From: Halopseudomonas maritima
GTDB lineage: Bacteria; Pseudomonadota; Gammaproteobacteria; Pseudomonadales; Pseudomonadaceae
Direction of reading: 5' to 3'
NCBI RefSeq assembly: GCF_021545785.1
Contig: NZ_CP079801.1
Location: 2,531,001 to 2,595,000 of the forward strand
Length of the DNA: 64,000 bases
The notes beneath the pieces are model-generated. The model was given only the letters and a program-made list of their open reading frames with translations. It had not been told where the DNA came from and searched no databases. Made by a program: the position numbers and the translations under genes. This document shows positions 25,442 to 33,588 of this stretch, piece by piece (the first letter of the stretch is position 1; every line of letters starts with the position of its first letter).

Positions 25442-27382
25442 TCAGGCGTGAGCGATGCGGTTGCTGATCAAATCCTGCACGACGCTGGGGTCGGCCAGGG
25501 TCGAGGTATCGCCCAGGCTATCCAGCTCGTTGCAGGCGATCTTGCGCAGGATGCGGCGCATGATCTTGCCCGAGCGGGTTTTCGGCAGCCCCGGCGCCCA
25601 TTGCATGAACTCGGGGCGGGCAAAGGCGCCGACCTGATCGGCGACAAAGGCTTTCAGTTCCTTGACCAGCTCCTCGCTCGGCTCGACACCGTTCATCGGC
25701 GTGACGTAGACGTAGATACACTGGCCCTTGATGTCGTGCGGGCAGCCCACCACGGCCGCTTCGGCCACGGCGTCGTGCAGCACCAGGGCGCTTTCTACCT
25801 CGGCGGTGCCGATGCGGTGGCCGGAGACGTTGAGTACGTCGTCCACGCGACCGGTGATCCAGTAGAAGCCGTCTTCATCGCGGCGTGCACCATCGCCGGT
25901 GAAGTAGACGTCCTTGTAGGTACTGAAGTAGGTGTCGACCAGGCGCTGGTGGTCGCCATAGACCGTGCGGATCTGGCTGGGCCAGGAGCGTTTGATAACC
26001 AGGTTGCCGCTGGTGGCGCCGTCCAGTTCGTTGCCTTCCGGATCGTACAGCGCTGGCTCCACACCAAAGAACGGGCGGGTTGCCGAGCCGGGCTTCAGGG
26101 TGGTGCTGCCCGGCAGCGGGGTGATCATGGCGGCGCCGGTTTCGGTTTGCCACCAGGTATCGACAATCGGGCAGCGCTGCTCACCAACCACGTGGTAGTA
26201 CCATTCCCAGGCCTCCGGGTTGATCGGCTCGCCGACGGTGCCCAGCAGGCGCAGGCTGGCACGTGAGGACGACTCAACCGGCGCGTTGCCCTTGGCCATC
26301 AGCGCGCGCAGGGCGGTAGGGGCGGTGTAGAAGATGTTGACCTGGTGCTTGTCGATTACCTGCCAGCAACGCGAGGCGTCCGGGTAGGTCGGTACACCTT
26401 CGAACAGTACGGTGGTGGCACGGTTGCACAGCGGGCCGTAGACGATGTACGAGTGACCGGTGATCCAGCCGACATCGGCAGTACACCAGTAGACTTCACC
26501 CGGTACGTAGTCGAACACATAGTGGTGGGTCATCGCAGCCATCAGCAGGTAGCCGCCGGTGGTGTGCAGCACGCCCTTGGGCTTGCCGGTGGAGCCGGAG
26601 GTGTACAGGATGAACAGTGGGTCTTCGCTGTCCATGGGCTCCGGCGGGCAATCGGCGCTGACACCCGCGATGGCCTCGTCGTACCAGATGTCACGGCCTT
26701 CGCTCCAGGCTACCTCGGCGCCGGTGCGTCGGACGGTGATCACAGTGTGTACGTTGGGGCACTCCTGCAGCGCCTTCTCGACGTTTACCTTGAGTGGCAC
26801 GCGCTTGCCACCGCGCACGCTTTCGTCAGCGGTGATCACGGTCTGGCAGTCGGCATCGAGAATGCGGTCGCGCACCGCGTCCGGAGAGAAACCACCAAAG
26901 ACCACCGAATGCACCGCGCCAATGCGTGCGCAGGCCAGCATGGCGTAGGCGGCTTCTGGAATCATCGGCATGTAGAGGCACACCCGGTCGCCTTTCTTCA
27001 CACCGCGCGCCTTGAGCACATTGGCCAGGCGGCTGACTTTCTCGTGCAGCTGGTTGTAGCTGATGCGCTGGTCTTCGCTCGGGTCGTCGCCTTCCCAGAT
27101 GATCGCCGTCTCTTCGCCGTGCTCGGCCAGGTGACGGTCGATGCAGTTGACGCTGACATTCAGCTTGCCGTCGATAAACCAGGCGGCCTGACCCTTGCCA
27201 AGGTCGCTCTCGTGTACCTTGCTCCAGCGCTTGTCCCAGGTCAGGAAGCGTTCGGCCTGCTCGGCCCAGAACTGGTCCGGCTGCTCCAGTGACTGCTTGT
27301 ACATGCGTTGATAGCCGGCGTCGTCCAGGTGCGTGTGCGCACGTGCGGACTCGGACACCTTATGGTTTTCGATTGCGTACAT
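25442..27382 (-). CDS. acs: acetyl-CoA synthetase, AMP-forming
   Basis: Activates acetate to acetyl-CoA through acetyl-AMP. The 646-residue product has the AMP-binding P-loop YTSGSTGKPKGVLHTTGG (A3), the A5 region YWQTETG-like segment WWQTETGAAMITPLPGS, the A8 hinge GRVDDVLNVSGHRIGTAEVE and the C-terminal PKTRSGKIMRRILR, whose Lys is the site of regulatory acetylation by Pat-type enzymes. Length equals E. coli and Pseudomonas Acs. Promoter region is 27383-27598 between it and panC. In pseudomonads acs belongs to genes under CbrAB/Crc or related control, and cbrAB-crcZ is 4 kb away. Confidence 0.97.
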   Translation of the reverse strand: MYAIENHKVSESARAHTHLDDAGYQRMYKQSLEQPDQFWAEQAERFLTWDKRWSKVHESDLGKGQAAWFIDGKLNVSVNCIDRHLAEHGEETAIIWEGDDPSEDQRISYNQLHEKVSRLANVLKARGVKKGDRVCLYMPMIPEAAYAMLACARIGAVHSVVFGGFSPDAVRDRILDADCQTVITADESVRGGKRVPLKVNVEKALQECPNVHTVITVRRTGAEVAWSEGRDIWYDEAIAGVSADCPPEPMDSEDPLFILYTSGSTGKPKGVLHTTGGYLLMAAMTHHYVFDYVPGEVYWCTADVGWITGHSYIVYGPLCNRATTVLFEGVPTYPDASRCWQVIDKHQVNIFYTAPTALRALMAKGNAPVESSSRASLRLLGTVGEPINPEAWEWYYHVVGEQRCPIVDTWWQTETGAAMITPLPGSTTLKPGSATRPFFGVEPALYDPEGNELDGATSGNLVIKRSWPSQIRTVYGDHQRLVDTYFSTYKDVYFTGDGARRDEDGFYWITGRVDDVLNVSGHRIGTAEVESALVLHDAVAEAAVVGCPHDIKGQCIYVYVTPMNGVEPSEELVKELKAFVADQVGAFARPEFMQWAPGLPKTRSGKIMRRILRKIACNELDSLGDTSTLADPSVVQDLISNRIAHA

Positions 27383-27598
27383 GGGAATTCCCCTCTTGTT
27401 ATTGAATCAGGCAGTCTCTCGCCAGCCGGGTCTGGTGTGCTGCGGCAGAGTCCGGACCGGCAAGGGCGCAGGGCGTTGCCGGTCAGTTTAGGTCATTTAG
27501 CGTCGGCCATTGGAGGGGGGCAAGACAACCCTTCTTTGGTATGAGAGGGGGCTGTCAAAACGGCGGTAGCGCAGGCGGGGGCTGCTGCACTCAGCCGC

Positions 27599-28450
27599 TC
27601 AGGGGCGGCTGAATTCGAGGTTGTCGATCAGGCGGGTCGTGCCCAGATAGGCGGCTGCCAGCACCACCAGCTCGGTGCTGGCATCGTGCGCTGGTGCCAG
27701 GTCGGTAGCGTCGCGCAGGTCCAGGTAGTCCGGTCGCAGCCCCGCTTCGCTGAGGCGCTGGCTGGCTTCGTTGATGAGCTGGGCGTAGTCCGTACGGCCG
27801 CCCTGCACGGCGCTGGCGATCTGTTGCAGAGTCTGCTGCAGGCGCGGGGCAATGGCCCGCTGCTCTGCGCTCAGGTAGCCGTTGCGCGAGGACAGCGCCA
27901 GACCGTCTTCGGCGCGCACGGTGGGATGGCCCATGATCTGTACCGGCAGGCTGAGGTCCTGCGCCATCTTGCGAATCACAGCCAGCTGCTGGTAGTCCTT
28001 CTGGCCGAACACCGCGACATCTGGCCCAACAATGTTGAGCAGTTTGCCGACCACGGTTGCCACGCCTTCAAAATGACCCGGACGGCTGGCGCCGCACAGG
28101 CCTTCGGAGACCACGGGCACGCTGATGCGGGTGTGGCCGTCCATGCCGTCGGGGTACATTTCGTTGGCGTTGGGGGCAAATACCAGGTGGGCGCCGACTT
28201 CCAGCAGCTTTTTCTGGTCTTCAGCCAGGGTGCGCGGGTAGCTTTCCAGGTCTTCGCCGGGGCCGAATTGCATCGGGTTGACGAAGATGCTGACCACCAC
28301 GTAATCGGTGCGCTGCAGAGCCTTTTCCACCAGCGCGACGTGACCAGCGTGCAGGTTGCCCATGGTGGGCACCAGACCAATGCGCTTGCCTTCCTGGCGG
28401 GCACGACCAACCGCAGCGCGCACTTGCGCAATGGTATGCAGGGTGTTCAT
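27599..28450 (-). CDS. panC: pantothenate synthetase
   Basis: ATP-dependent ligation of pantoate and beta-alanine, the last step of pantothenate (vitamin B5) synthesis. From ATG 28450 the 283-residue protein shows VPTMGNLHAGHVALVEKAL (the HxGH nucleotide-binding motif), FGQKDYQQLAVIRKMAQDL and the later LALSSRNGYLSAEQR with the KMSKS-equivalent serine pair. panB ends 4 bases upstream, so panBC is one operon. No panD is seen next to it, whereas in P. aeruginosa panD lies adjacent. The longer frame to 28507 overlaps panB and is not used. Confidence 0.97.
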   Translation of the reverse strand: MNTLHTIAQVRAAVGRARQEGKRIGLVPTMGNLHAGHVALVEKALQRTDYVVVSIFVNPMQFGPGEDLESYPRTLAEDQKKLLEVGAHLVFAPNANEMYPDGMDGHTRISVPVVSEGLCGASRPGHFEGVATVVGKLLNIVGPDVAVFGQKDYQQLAVIRKMAQDLSLPVQIMGHPTVRAEDGLALSSRNGYLSAEQRAIAPRLQQTLQQIASAVQGGRTDYAQLINEASQRLSEAGLRPDYLDLRDATDLAPAHDASTELVVLAAAYLGTTRLIDNLEFSRP

Positions 28451-28454
28451 GGGT

Positions 28455-29249
28455 TTAGAACTCGTGTTCGGCTGCTGGAAATTCGACCTTTTTGACCGCC
28501 TCGACATAGGCGCGGATTGCCGCCGGGATATCGGGCTGGCCGGCCATGAAGTTTTTCACGAAGCGCGGTACGCGTCCACTGAGCGAGAGCCCCAGCATGT
28601 CGTGTACCACCAGAACCTGACCGTCGGTGCCGCTGCCGGCACCAATGCCGATGACCGGCACCTTGACCGCTGCGGTGATGGCGTTGGCCAGCGCCGGCGG
28701 TACGCATTCGAGCAGCAGCATGGCGGCGCCGGCAGCTTCCAACGCCTTGGCGTCTTCGATCATCGCGCGGGCCTGAGCTTCGTCACGGCCTTGTACCTTG
28801 AAGCCACCCAGGACATTGACTGTCTGCGGCGTCAGGCCCATGTGGGCGCAGACCGGAATACCGTTACGGCTCAGCACCTCAATGCTCTCAGCCAGCCAGC
28901 GACCGCCCTCCAGTTTGACCATATGGGCACCGGCCTGCATCAGCGCGGTGCTGTTGGTCAGAGCCTGCTCCAGGGTGGCGTAGGCCATGAACGGCAGGTC
29001 GGCCATGATCAGCGCGCCCTTGTTGCCGCGTTTGACCGCAGCGGTGTGGTACGCCATGTCGGCAACACTGACCGGCAGGGTGCTGTCGTGCCCCTGCAGG
29101 ACCATGCCGAGGGAATCGCCAATCAGCATTACCTCGACGCCGGCCTCACTTTCAACGTGGGCGAAGGTGGCGTCGTAGGCTGTCAGACAAACGATCTTTT
29201 CGCCGCTTTGCTTGAGCTTGTTCAGTGTGGTCAGAGTAACGTCAGGCAT
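28455..29249 (-). CDS. panB: 3-methyl-2-oxobutanoate hydroxymethyltransferase
   Basis: Adds a hydroxymethyl group from 5,10-methylene-THF to alpha-ketoisovalerate, giving ketopantoate. The 264-residue TIM-barrel protein contains IVCLTAYDATFAHVESEAGV, MLIGDSLGMVLQGHDSTLPV (metal-binding Asp), AHMGLTPQTVNVLGGFKVQG and IGIGAGSGTDGQVLVVHDML, all conserved. First gene of the panBC unit. The 163-base gap up to folK holds an ACTCTCGC/GCGAGAGT inverted repeat and presumably the panB promoter. Confidence 0.97.
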   Translation of the reverse strand: MPDVTLTTLNKLKQSGEKIVCLTAYDATFAHVESEAGVEVMLIGDSLGMVLQGHDSTLPVSVADMAYHTAAVKRGNKGALIMADLPFMAYATLEQALTNSTALMQAGAHMVKLEGGRWLAESIEVLSRNGIPVCAHMGLTPQTVNVLGGFKVQGRDEAQARAMIEDAKALEAAGAAMLLLECVPPALANAITAAVKVPVIGIGAGSGTDGQVLVVHDMLGLSLSGRVPRFVKNFMAGQPDIPAAIRAYVEAVKKVEFPAAEHEF

Positions 29250-29412
29250 GGCTGTTTCCAGTGGGTGGCCTTTGCTGTGGGCGGCTGCAGCTGCAGCGGC
29301 GCCGTTGAATCCGCACTCTCGCGCTGGGTGGCTGCAGCGAGAGTATAGCCTTGGTAAGGCAACTGTCCGCCAGAGCTGGGGTAGAGCCCTGCCGGAATCG
29401 GCATCCTACGTG

Positions 29413-29943
29413 TCAGTCATGGGGTGTCAAGTCTGATCGCGCATCAGGCTGTTGTATAAAAAAGGGCAATGTCTGCAGATCACCGCGCGGGCAGTTCTCG
29501 AGCAAACTGACCAGCTGCACACCGTCCGGCATCTGCAACTGCGGAGCAATCTCGGCCAGCGGGTAGAGCACGAAGGCGCGGGCGTGCATGTGGTAATGCG
29601 GAATCTGCAGACGCGGGCTGTTTATCACCTGTTTGTCGTACAGCAGGATGTCCAGGTCCAGGGTGCGGGGCCCCCAGCGCTCGGCCTTGCGCACACGCCC
29701 GTGCTCCTGTTCGATGCGTTGCAGCTGATCGAGCAGTGCTTCGGGCTCAAGGCTGGTCTGCAGGGCGACCACGGCGTTGACGTAAGACGGCTGATCCTGC
29801 GGGCCCATGGGGGCGCTGCGGTACAGTGACGAGCACGCCAGCAGCTCGCTGTCGGCTAGCTCGTTCATGGCCTGGCAGGCAGCGCGCAACTGGGCAACCG
29901 GGTCGCCCTGATTGCTGCCCAGTGCGACGTAGACGAGTGGCAT
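29413..29943 (-). CDS. folK: 2-amino-4-hydroxy-6-hydroxymethyldihydropteridine pyrophosphokinase
   Basis: Transfers pyrophosphate from ATP to 6-hydroxymethyl-dihydropterin in folate synthesis. The 176-residue protein has the N-terminal VYVALGSNQGDPVAQLRAA, the signature RWGPRTLDLDILLYD with the two Mg-binding Asp residues, and HYHMHARAFVLYPLAEIAP. Its ATG overlaps the stop of pcnB by one base (TGATG at 29941-29945), so the genes are translationally coupled, as in other pseudomonads. Confidence 0.97.
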   Translation of the reverse strand: MPLVYVALGSNQGDPVAQLRAACQAMNELADSELLACSSLYRSAPMGPQDQPSYVNAVVALQTSLEPEALLDQLQRIEQEHGRVRKAERWGPRTLDLDILLYDKQVINSPRLQIPHYHMHARAFVLYPLAEIAPQLQMPDGVQLVSLLENCPRGDLQTLPFFIQQPDARSDLTPHD

Positions 29944-31313
29944 CAGGCGTTGGATTGCGGTTTGCGTGGTTTGCGGCGCGAGCGAGAGCGGTTGCGTTTG
30001 CCTCCGCTCTTGGGCGCGTCGCCCAGCTCACGAATCATCTGCCTGCGCTGATCGGCGTTGGCATCCTGATACTGGGTCCACCAGGCGCCCAGGCCGTCGG
30101 TTTGTTCGCCAGCTTCTTCACGCAACAGCAGGAAGTCGTAGGCGGCTCGGAAACGCGGGTGCTCCAGCAGCTGGTCCGCGCGTCGGCCACTGCGTCGTTC
30201 CAGTCGCGGCTGCATGTCCCAGATCTCGCGCATGGGGATGCTGAAACGCTTGGGTATGGCGGTGTGCAGGCATTGTTCGGCCAGCAGCTCGTGGGCCGCC
30301 TGCTGGTAAGCAGGAATTGGCGGAATGCCTTGCTCTTCCAGCGCGGCAACCCGCGCCGGCAGCGCCGGCCAGAGGAAGGCCGCGAACAGGAAGGCGGGGG
30401 TGACCGGCTTGTCCTGGGCAATACGCGCATCGGTGTTGTCGAGCGCCTTGCGTACCAGCCGCAATGTGTATTCGGGGTTGTCGAGAATGGCCTCGTCGGT
30501 ATCCGGGAACAGTGGGGCCAGCAGGTCGTACTGGTACAGCAGATCAAAGGTGGCCTTGCCCTGGCCGCTCATCAGCAGTTTCAGTGACTCATCGAACAGG
30601 CGCGCAGCAGGAATGTCATGCAGCAGCGGCGCCAGTGTCTCGATGGGGGCGGCAGTGTGTTGCTCGATCTCGAAATCCAGCTTGGCAGCAAAGCGGATGG
30701 CCCGCAGCATGCGTACCGGGTCTTCCTGATAACGCTGCTCGGGGTGGCCGATCAGACGGATCAGGCGGTTGCGAATGTCGTGCACGCCGTGGGCAAAATC
30801 GTGAATCTGGCCGGTACTGACGTCGAAGTAGAGGGCATTAATGGTGAAGTCGCGACGCTGGGCATCTTGCTCAAAGGTGCCATAGACATTGTCGCGCAGC
30901 AGTCGGCCGGACTCGCTCTGGCGTGACTGTTCTTCCGATACTTGCGTTTCGTGATTGGCGCGGAAGGTGGCTACTTCGATGATCTCGCGGCCAAAATGCA
31001 CGTGTACCAGCTTGAAACGGCGGCCGATCAGGCGCGCGTTGCGGAAGGTGGCTCGCACCTGTTCGGGGGTGGCGCTGGTGGCAACGTCAAAGTCCTTTGG
31101 CGTGATATCCAGCATCAGGTCGCGCACGCAGCCGCCGACCAGAAAGGCCTCAAAGCCTGCCTGCTGCAGTTTTTCCACAACGCTTACCGCGTGTCGACTC
31201 AGGCGTTCGCGCCGCACCTGATGCTGACTGGCGGGAATGACAGACGGGGTGGTGCGTCGGCGTTGGGGGAGGCCGAAGGGAGAGGGCATTTTCTGCAACA
31301 GCTTTCGAATCAT
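29943..31313 (-). CDS. pcnB: poly(A) polymerase I
   Basis: Adds poly(A) tails to RNA 3' ends and promotes decay. The 456-residue protein (ATG 31313, MIRKLLQKMPSPFG) belongs to the class II nucleotidyltransferases: FLVGGCVRDLMLDITPKDFD holds the GG motif and the two catalytic Asp of DFD; RRDFTINALYFD, EDPVRMLRAIRFAAKLDFEI and a basic tail (GGKRNRSRSRRKPRK) are typical for PcnB rather than CCA-adding enzyme. Upstream lies crcZ, then cbrB; downstream is folK, the same order as in P. aeruginosa. The 75 bases of open frame above 31313 lack start signals. Confidence 0.95.
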   Translation of the reverse strand: MIRKLLQKMPSPFGLPQRRRTTPSVIPASQHQVRRERLSRHAVSVVEKLQQAGFEAFLVGGCVRDLMLDITPKDFDVATSATPEQVRATFRNARLIGRRFKLVHVHFGREIIEVATFRANHETQVSEEQSRQSESGRLLRDNVYGTFEQDAQRRDFTINALYFDVSTGQIHDFAHGVHDIRNRLIRLIGHPEQRYQEDPVRMLRAIRFAAKLDFEIEQHTAAPIETLAPLLHDIPAARLFDESLKLLMSGQGKATFDLLYQYDLLAPLFPDTDEAILDNPEYTLRLVRKALDNTDARIAQDKPVTPAFLFAAFLWPALPARVAALEEQGIPPIPAYQQAAHELLAEQCLHTAIPKRFSIPMREIWDMQPRLERRSGRRADQLLEHPRFRAAYDFLLLREEAGEQTDGLGAWWTQYQDANADQRRQMIRELGDAPKSGGKRNRSRSRRKPRKPQSNA

Positions 31314-31511
31314 AGATGGTGGCGGTTCCGGCGCCATGCGGTGATGCGGCCTGGGTGTCAGTTGGCAGGCGTGCTCACGGCGGCGCAAGGTGAGTGGGCC
31401 GGGTCGGCGATATGCCTGGCCTGGCGCGCAGGTGGCGAGAGGCCACGGTTGTCGAGCATTCTAGCTTGATTTGTTAACAAAGGTAAGAAAGGGGGGATGT
31501 TGCGTAGGTAA

Positions 31512-31867
31512 GGAAAGCTCAAGGGGAGTAGGGCACTCCCCCTAATGGTTTTTTATTTTTGTTTTTATGAGAGCTATTCTTTTTTTGTTCGAAGCGGCAA
31601 ATGCCGCTTTCCGACTGACCCATCTCGGGTTGTCAAAACCAAACGGATTGCTTTGGAAGCTTAGGTTCAGAGCGGCCTGCGTATGGCTTTGGATGGCGGG
31701 TTGCTTGGGCAACTTTTATTCTTCTTCATCCAAGTGAGCGTCCTGCTCGCGATCTGACTGCTATTCTCCAAAAAAATCAGTTTGCTGCGTCTCTCACGTC
31801 TTGTTTTTATTGTGTGTGGAGTCGAATGTTATTTTTGTTATGTGTTTTGGTTTTTATTGTTGTTGTG
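31512..31867 (-). ncRNA. crcZ: CrcZ-type Hfq/Crc-sequestering small RNA
   Basis: Located between cbrB and pcnB on the minus strand, where crcZ lies in pseudomonads, and directly downstream of a sigma54 promoter. The predicted RNA starts near 31867 with GGCACAACAACAATAAAAAC, close to what I recall of the P. aeruginosa CrcZ 5' end. It contains five A-rich AAnAAnAA-type stretches (about 31844-31864, 31803-31815, 31716-31732, 31581-31592 and 31551-31572), the motif bound by Hfq with Crc. A hairpin with a 7-bp stem (31523-31529 with 31535-31541) and a U-containing tail marks the likely 3' end. Length ~355 nt. Ends are predictions. By family knowledge it relieves catabolite repression. Confidence 0.85.
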
Positions 31868-31877
31868 CCAGATATAA

Positions 31878-31893
31878 AGCATTTGGCGTGCCA
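31878..31893 (-). promoter_or_regulatory. sigma54 (-24/-12) promoter of crcZ
   Basis: On the minus strand the sequence is TGGCACG-CCAA-ATGCT. GG and GC stand exactly 12 bases apart as in the consensus TGGCACG-N4-TTGCW, with a single deviation (A for the first T of TTGC). It places the transcription start at about 31867. Activation by CbrB is expected. Confidence 0.85.
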
Positions 31894-31951
31894 ACTTTTT
31901 AAAAGCCTTTAAAAACAGTGACTTATGTTTTTTGGTGCGTTTGTGAGGGAG

Positions 31952-32074
31952 TGTTACCCCGGGATGTGTTACCCCAATTGGGGGTAAGTGTTACCTCGGT
32001 GGCTGGTTGGGGTAACAGTTTTGCGGGAACTTTAGCGGTAACAGGTAACACATGCTCAAGGATGGGGTGTTACA
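31952..32074. promoter_or_regulatory. array of TGTTACC/GGTAACA sites, putative CbrB-binding region
   Basis: TGTTACC occurs at 31952-31958, 31967-31973 and 31989-31995, and its complement GGTAACA at 32011-32017, 32037-32043 and 32044-32050, plus variants GGGTAA (31982-31987) and TGTTACA (32068-32074). TTACCCC-AATT-GGGGGTAA (31969-31987) is nearly palindromic. The array is 60-195 bases upstream of the sigma54 promoter, a standard distance for an enhancer-binding protein. CbrB, encoded immediately next to it, is the obvious candidate ligand; binding is inferred. Confidence 0.7.
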
Positions 32075-32126
32075 GGCTGGCAGGGGTGCCGGGTGTCGGC
32101 CGTCCCCTGCCGTTGCAAGGAGGGGA

Positions 32127-33554
32127 TCAGGTACTGGCGGTTTTCTTGCGCGGGATGCCCAGGCGTTGACGGCGCTCCCACAGGCACTTGCGGCTGATGC
32201 CTAGCTTGTGCGCCAGCTGGGTTTCGGTCATGTGGTCCTGGTGCTCCAGCACAAAGTGCTGGAAGTAGTCCTCCAGCGACAGGTCTTCTGCCGGCTCCTG
32301 GCCTGGCGTGACGTCGTTCTGCATGGTCTGCAGGGCGTTGGCGGCTTCGGAGGCACGCTCTATCTCTGCATCCAGCTCAATGCCCAGCAGGTCGGCGGTG
32401 ATTTCGTCGTGGTCACAGAGAATGGCCGAGCGCTCAATGGCGTTTTCCAGCTCACGCACGTTGCCGGGCCAGCTGTAGGCCAGAATCGCCTGCTCGGCAT
32501 CCTTGCTGAAGTGCAAGCCTTCCATATTCATGTTGCCTGCGGCGCGTTGCAGCAAGGCCTCTGCGATCAGCATCACGTCGCGGCCACGCTCGCGCAGCGG
32601 TGGCAGGCGCAGCTCGATCACGTTCAGGCGGTAGTAAAGGTCTTCGCGGAACAGGCCCTGACGCGCCATGGTCTTGAGGTCGCGGTGGGTTGCCGCCACC
32701 AGACGCACATCGACCTTTTGCGATTGCACCGAGCCAACCCGGCGGATCTCGCCTTCCTGTAGCACGCGCAGCAGGCGCGCCTGCGCTTCGAGCGGCAGTT
32801 CGCCGATTTCGTCGAGGAACAGGGTGCCGCCGTCGGCGGCCTCAACCAGACCGGTGCGGTTGCTGGTGGCGCCGGTAAAGGATCCCTTCTCGTGACCAAA
32901 TAGCTCGGACTCGATCAGGGTTTCCGGGATGGCGGCGCAGTTGACCGAAATCAGTGGTGCCTTGGCGCGCTGTGACTGTTCATGCATGGCCCGGGCTACC
33001 AGCTCCTTGCCGGTGCCAGATTCACCTTGAATCAGCACGGTGGAGTCGGTGGGGGCGACCTTGCGAATGCGCTTGAACAGCGTGAGCATGGTGTCGCAGC
33101 CGCCAATAATGCCCATCTGCTTGCGAATGTCTTCGTCCGCAGCGGCTTGCGGCGCCTGCTTGCCAGCGGGTTGTTCGGGCGCGGCAGCTTGCTGCTTGCG
33201 TTCGCTGCCGCTGGCAATGATGCGTTGCACGGTTTCGACCATTTCGTCGTGGTCGAAGGGCTTGGCAATGTAATCGACCGCGCCCAGCTTCATCGAGTCA
33301 ACAGCCGAGCGCAGGCTGGCGTAGCTGGTCATGATCAGCACCGGCGTGTTGGCGGCGCGGCGTATCAGCTCGGTGCCGGGCTCGCCCGGCAGGCGCAGGT
33401 CGCTGATGATGAGATCAAAGCTGTCCAGGTTGTGACGCTCGCAGGCCTCGCTGACCGATCCGGCTTCCGCTACCTGGTAGTGGTGGCGCTCCAGCAGCCG
33501 CTTGAGTGCCGTGCGGATGATGGCTTCGTCTTCAACAACCAGAATGTCTGACAT
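32127..33554 (-). CDS. cbrB: sigma54-dependent response regulator CbrB
   Basis: NtrC-family activator that with CbrA controls carbon/nitrogen balance and crcZ transcription. The 475-residue protein has a receiver domain with Asp52 (LIISDLRLPG) and Lys in IAKPF, an AAA+ domain with Walker A GESGTGKE, the sigma54 loop GSFTGA (the usual GAFTGA with Ala to Ser), Walker B LFLDEIGEL, and a C-terminal Fis-type helix-turn-helix (TETQLAHKLGISRKCLWERR). Located 34 bases after cbrA, same strand. The C-terminal KCLWERRQRLGIPRK is characteristic of CbrB. Confidence 0.96.
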   Translation of the reverse strand: MSDILVVEDEAIIRTALKRLLERHHYQVAEAGSVSEACERHNLDSFDLIISDLRLPGEPGTELIRRAANTPVLIMTSYASLRSAVDSMKLGAVDYIAKPFDHDEMVETVQRIIASGSERKQQAAAPEQPAGKQAPQAAADEDIRKQMGIIGGCDTMLTLFKRIRKVAPTDSTVLIQGESGTGKELVARAMHEQSQRAKAPLISVNCAAIPETLIESELFGHEKGSFTGATSNRTGLVEAADGGTLFLDEIGELPLEAQARLLRVLQEGEIRRVGSVQSQKVDVRLVAATHRDLKTMARQGLFREDLYYRLNVIELRLPPLRERGRDVMLIAEALLQRAAGNMNMEGLHFSKDAEQAILAYSWPGNVRELENAIERSAILCDHDEITADLLGIELDAEIERASEAANALQTMQNDVTPGQEPAEDLSLEDYFQHFVLEHQDHMTETQLAHKLGISRKCLWERRQRLGIPRKKTAST

Positions 33555-33588
33555 AGTTACCTCGTGCGTGACGGCGCCCTAATACAGC

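Noticed and set aside
31601..31620. GC-rich hairpin with flanking T/A tracts in the crcZ region, considered as a terminator (AAGCGGCA/TGCCGCTT)
   Set aside because: On the transcribed minus strand it is followed by an A-run, not a U-run; it fits an internal stem between A-rich motifs better.
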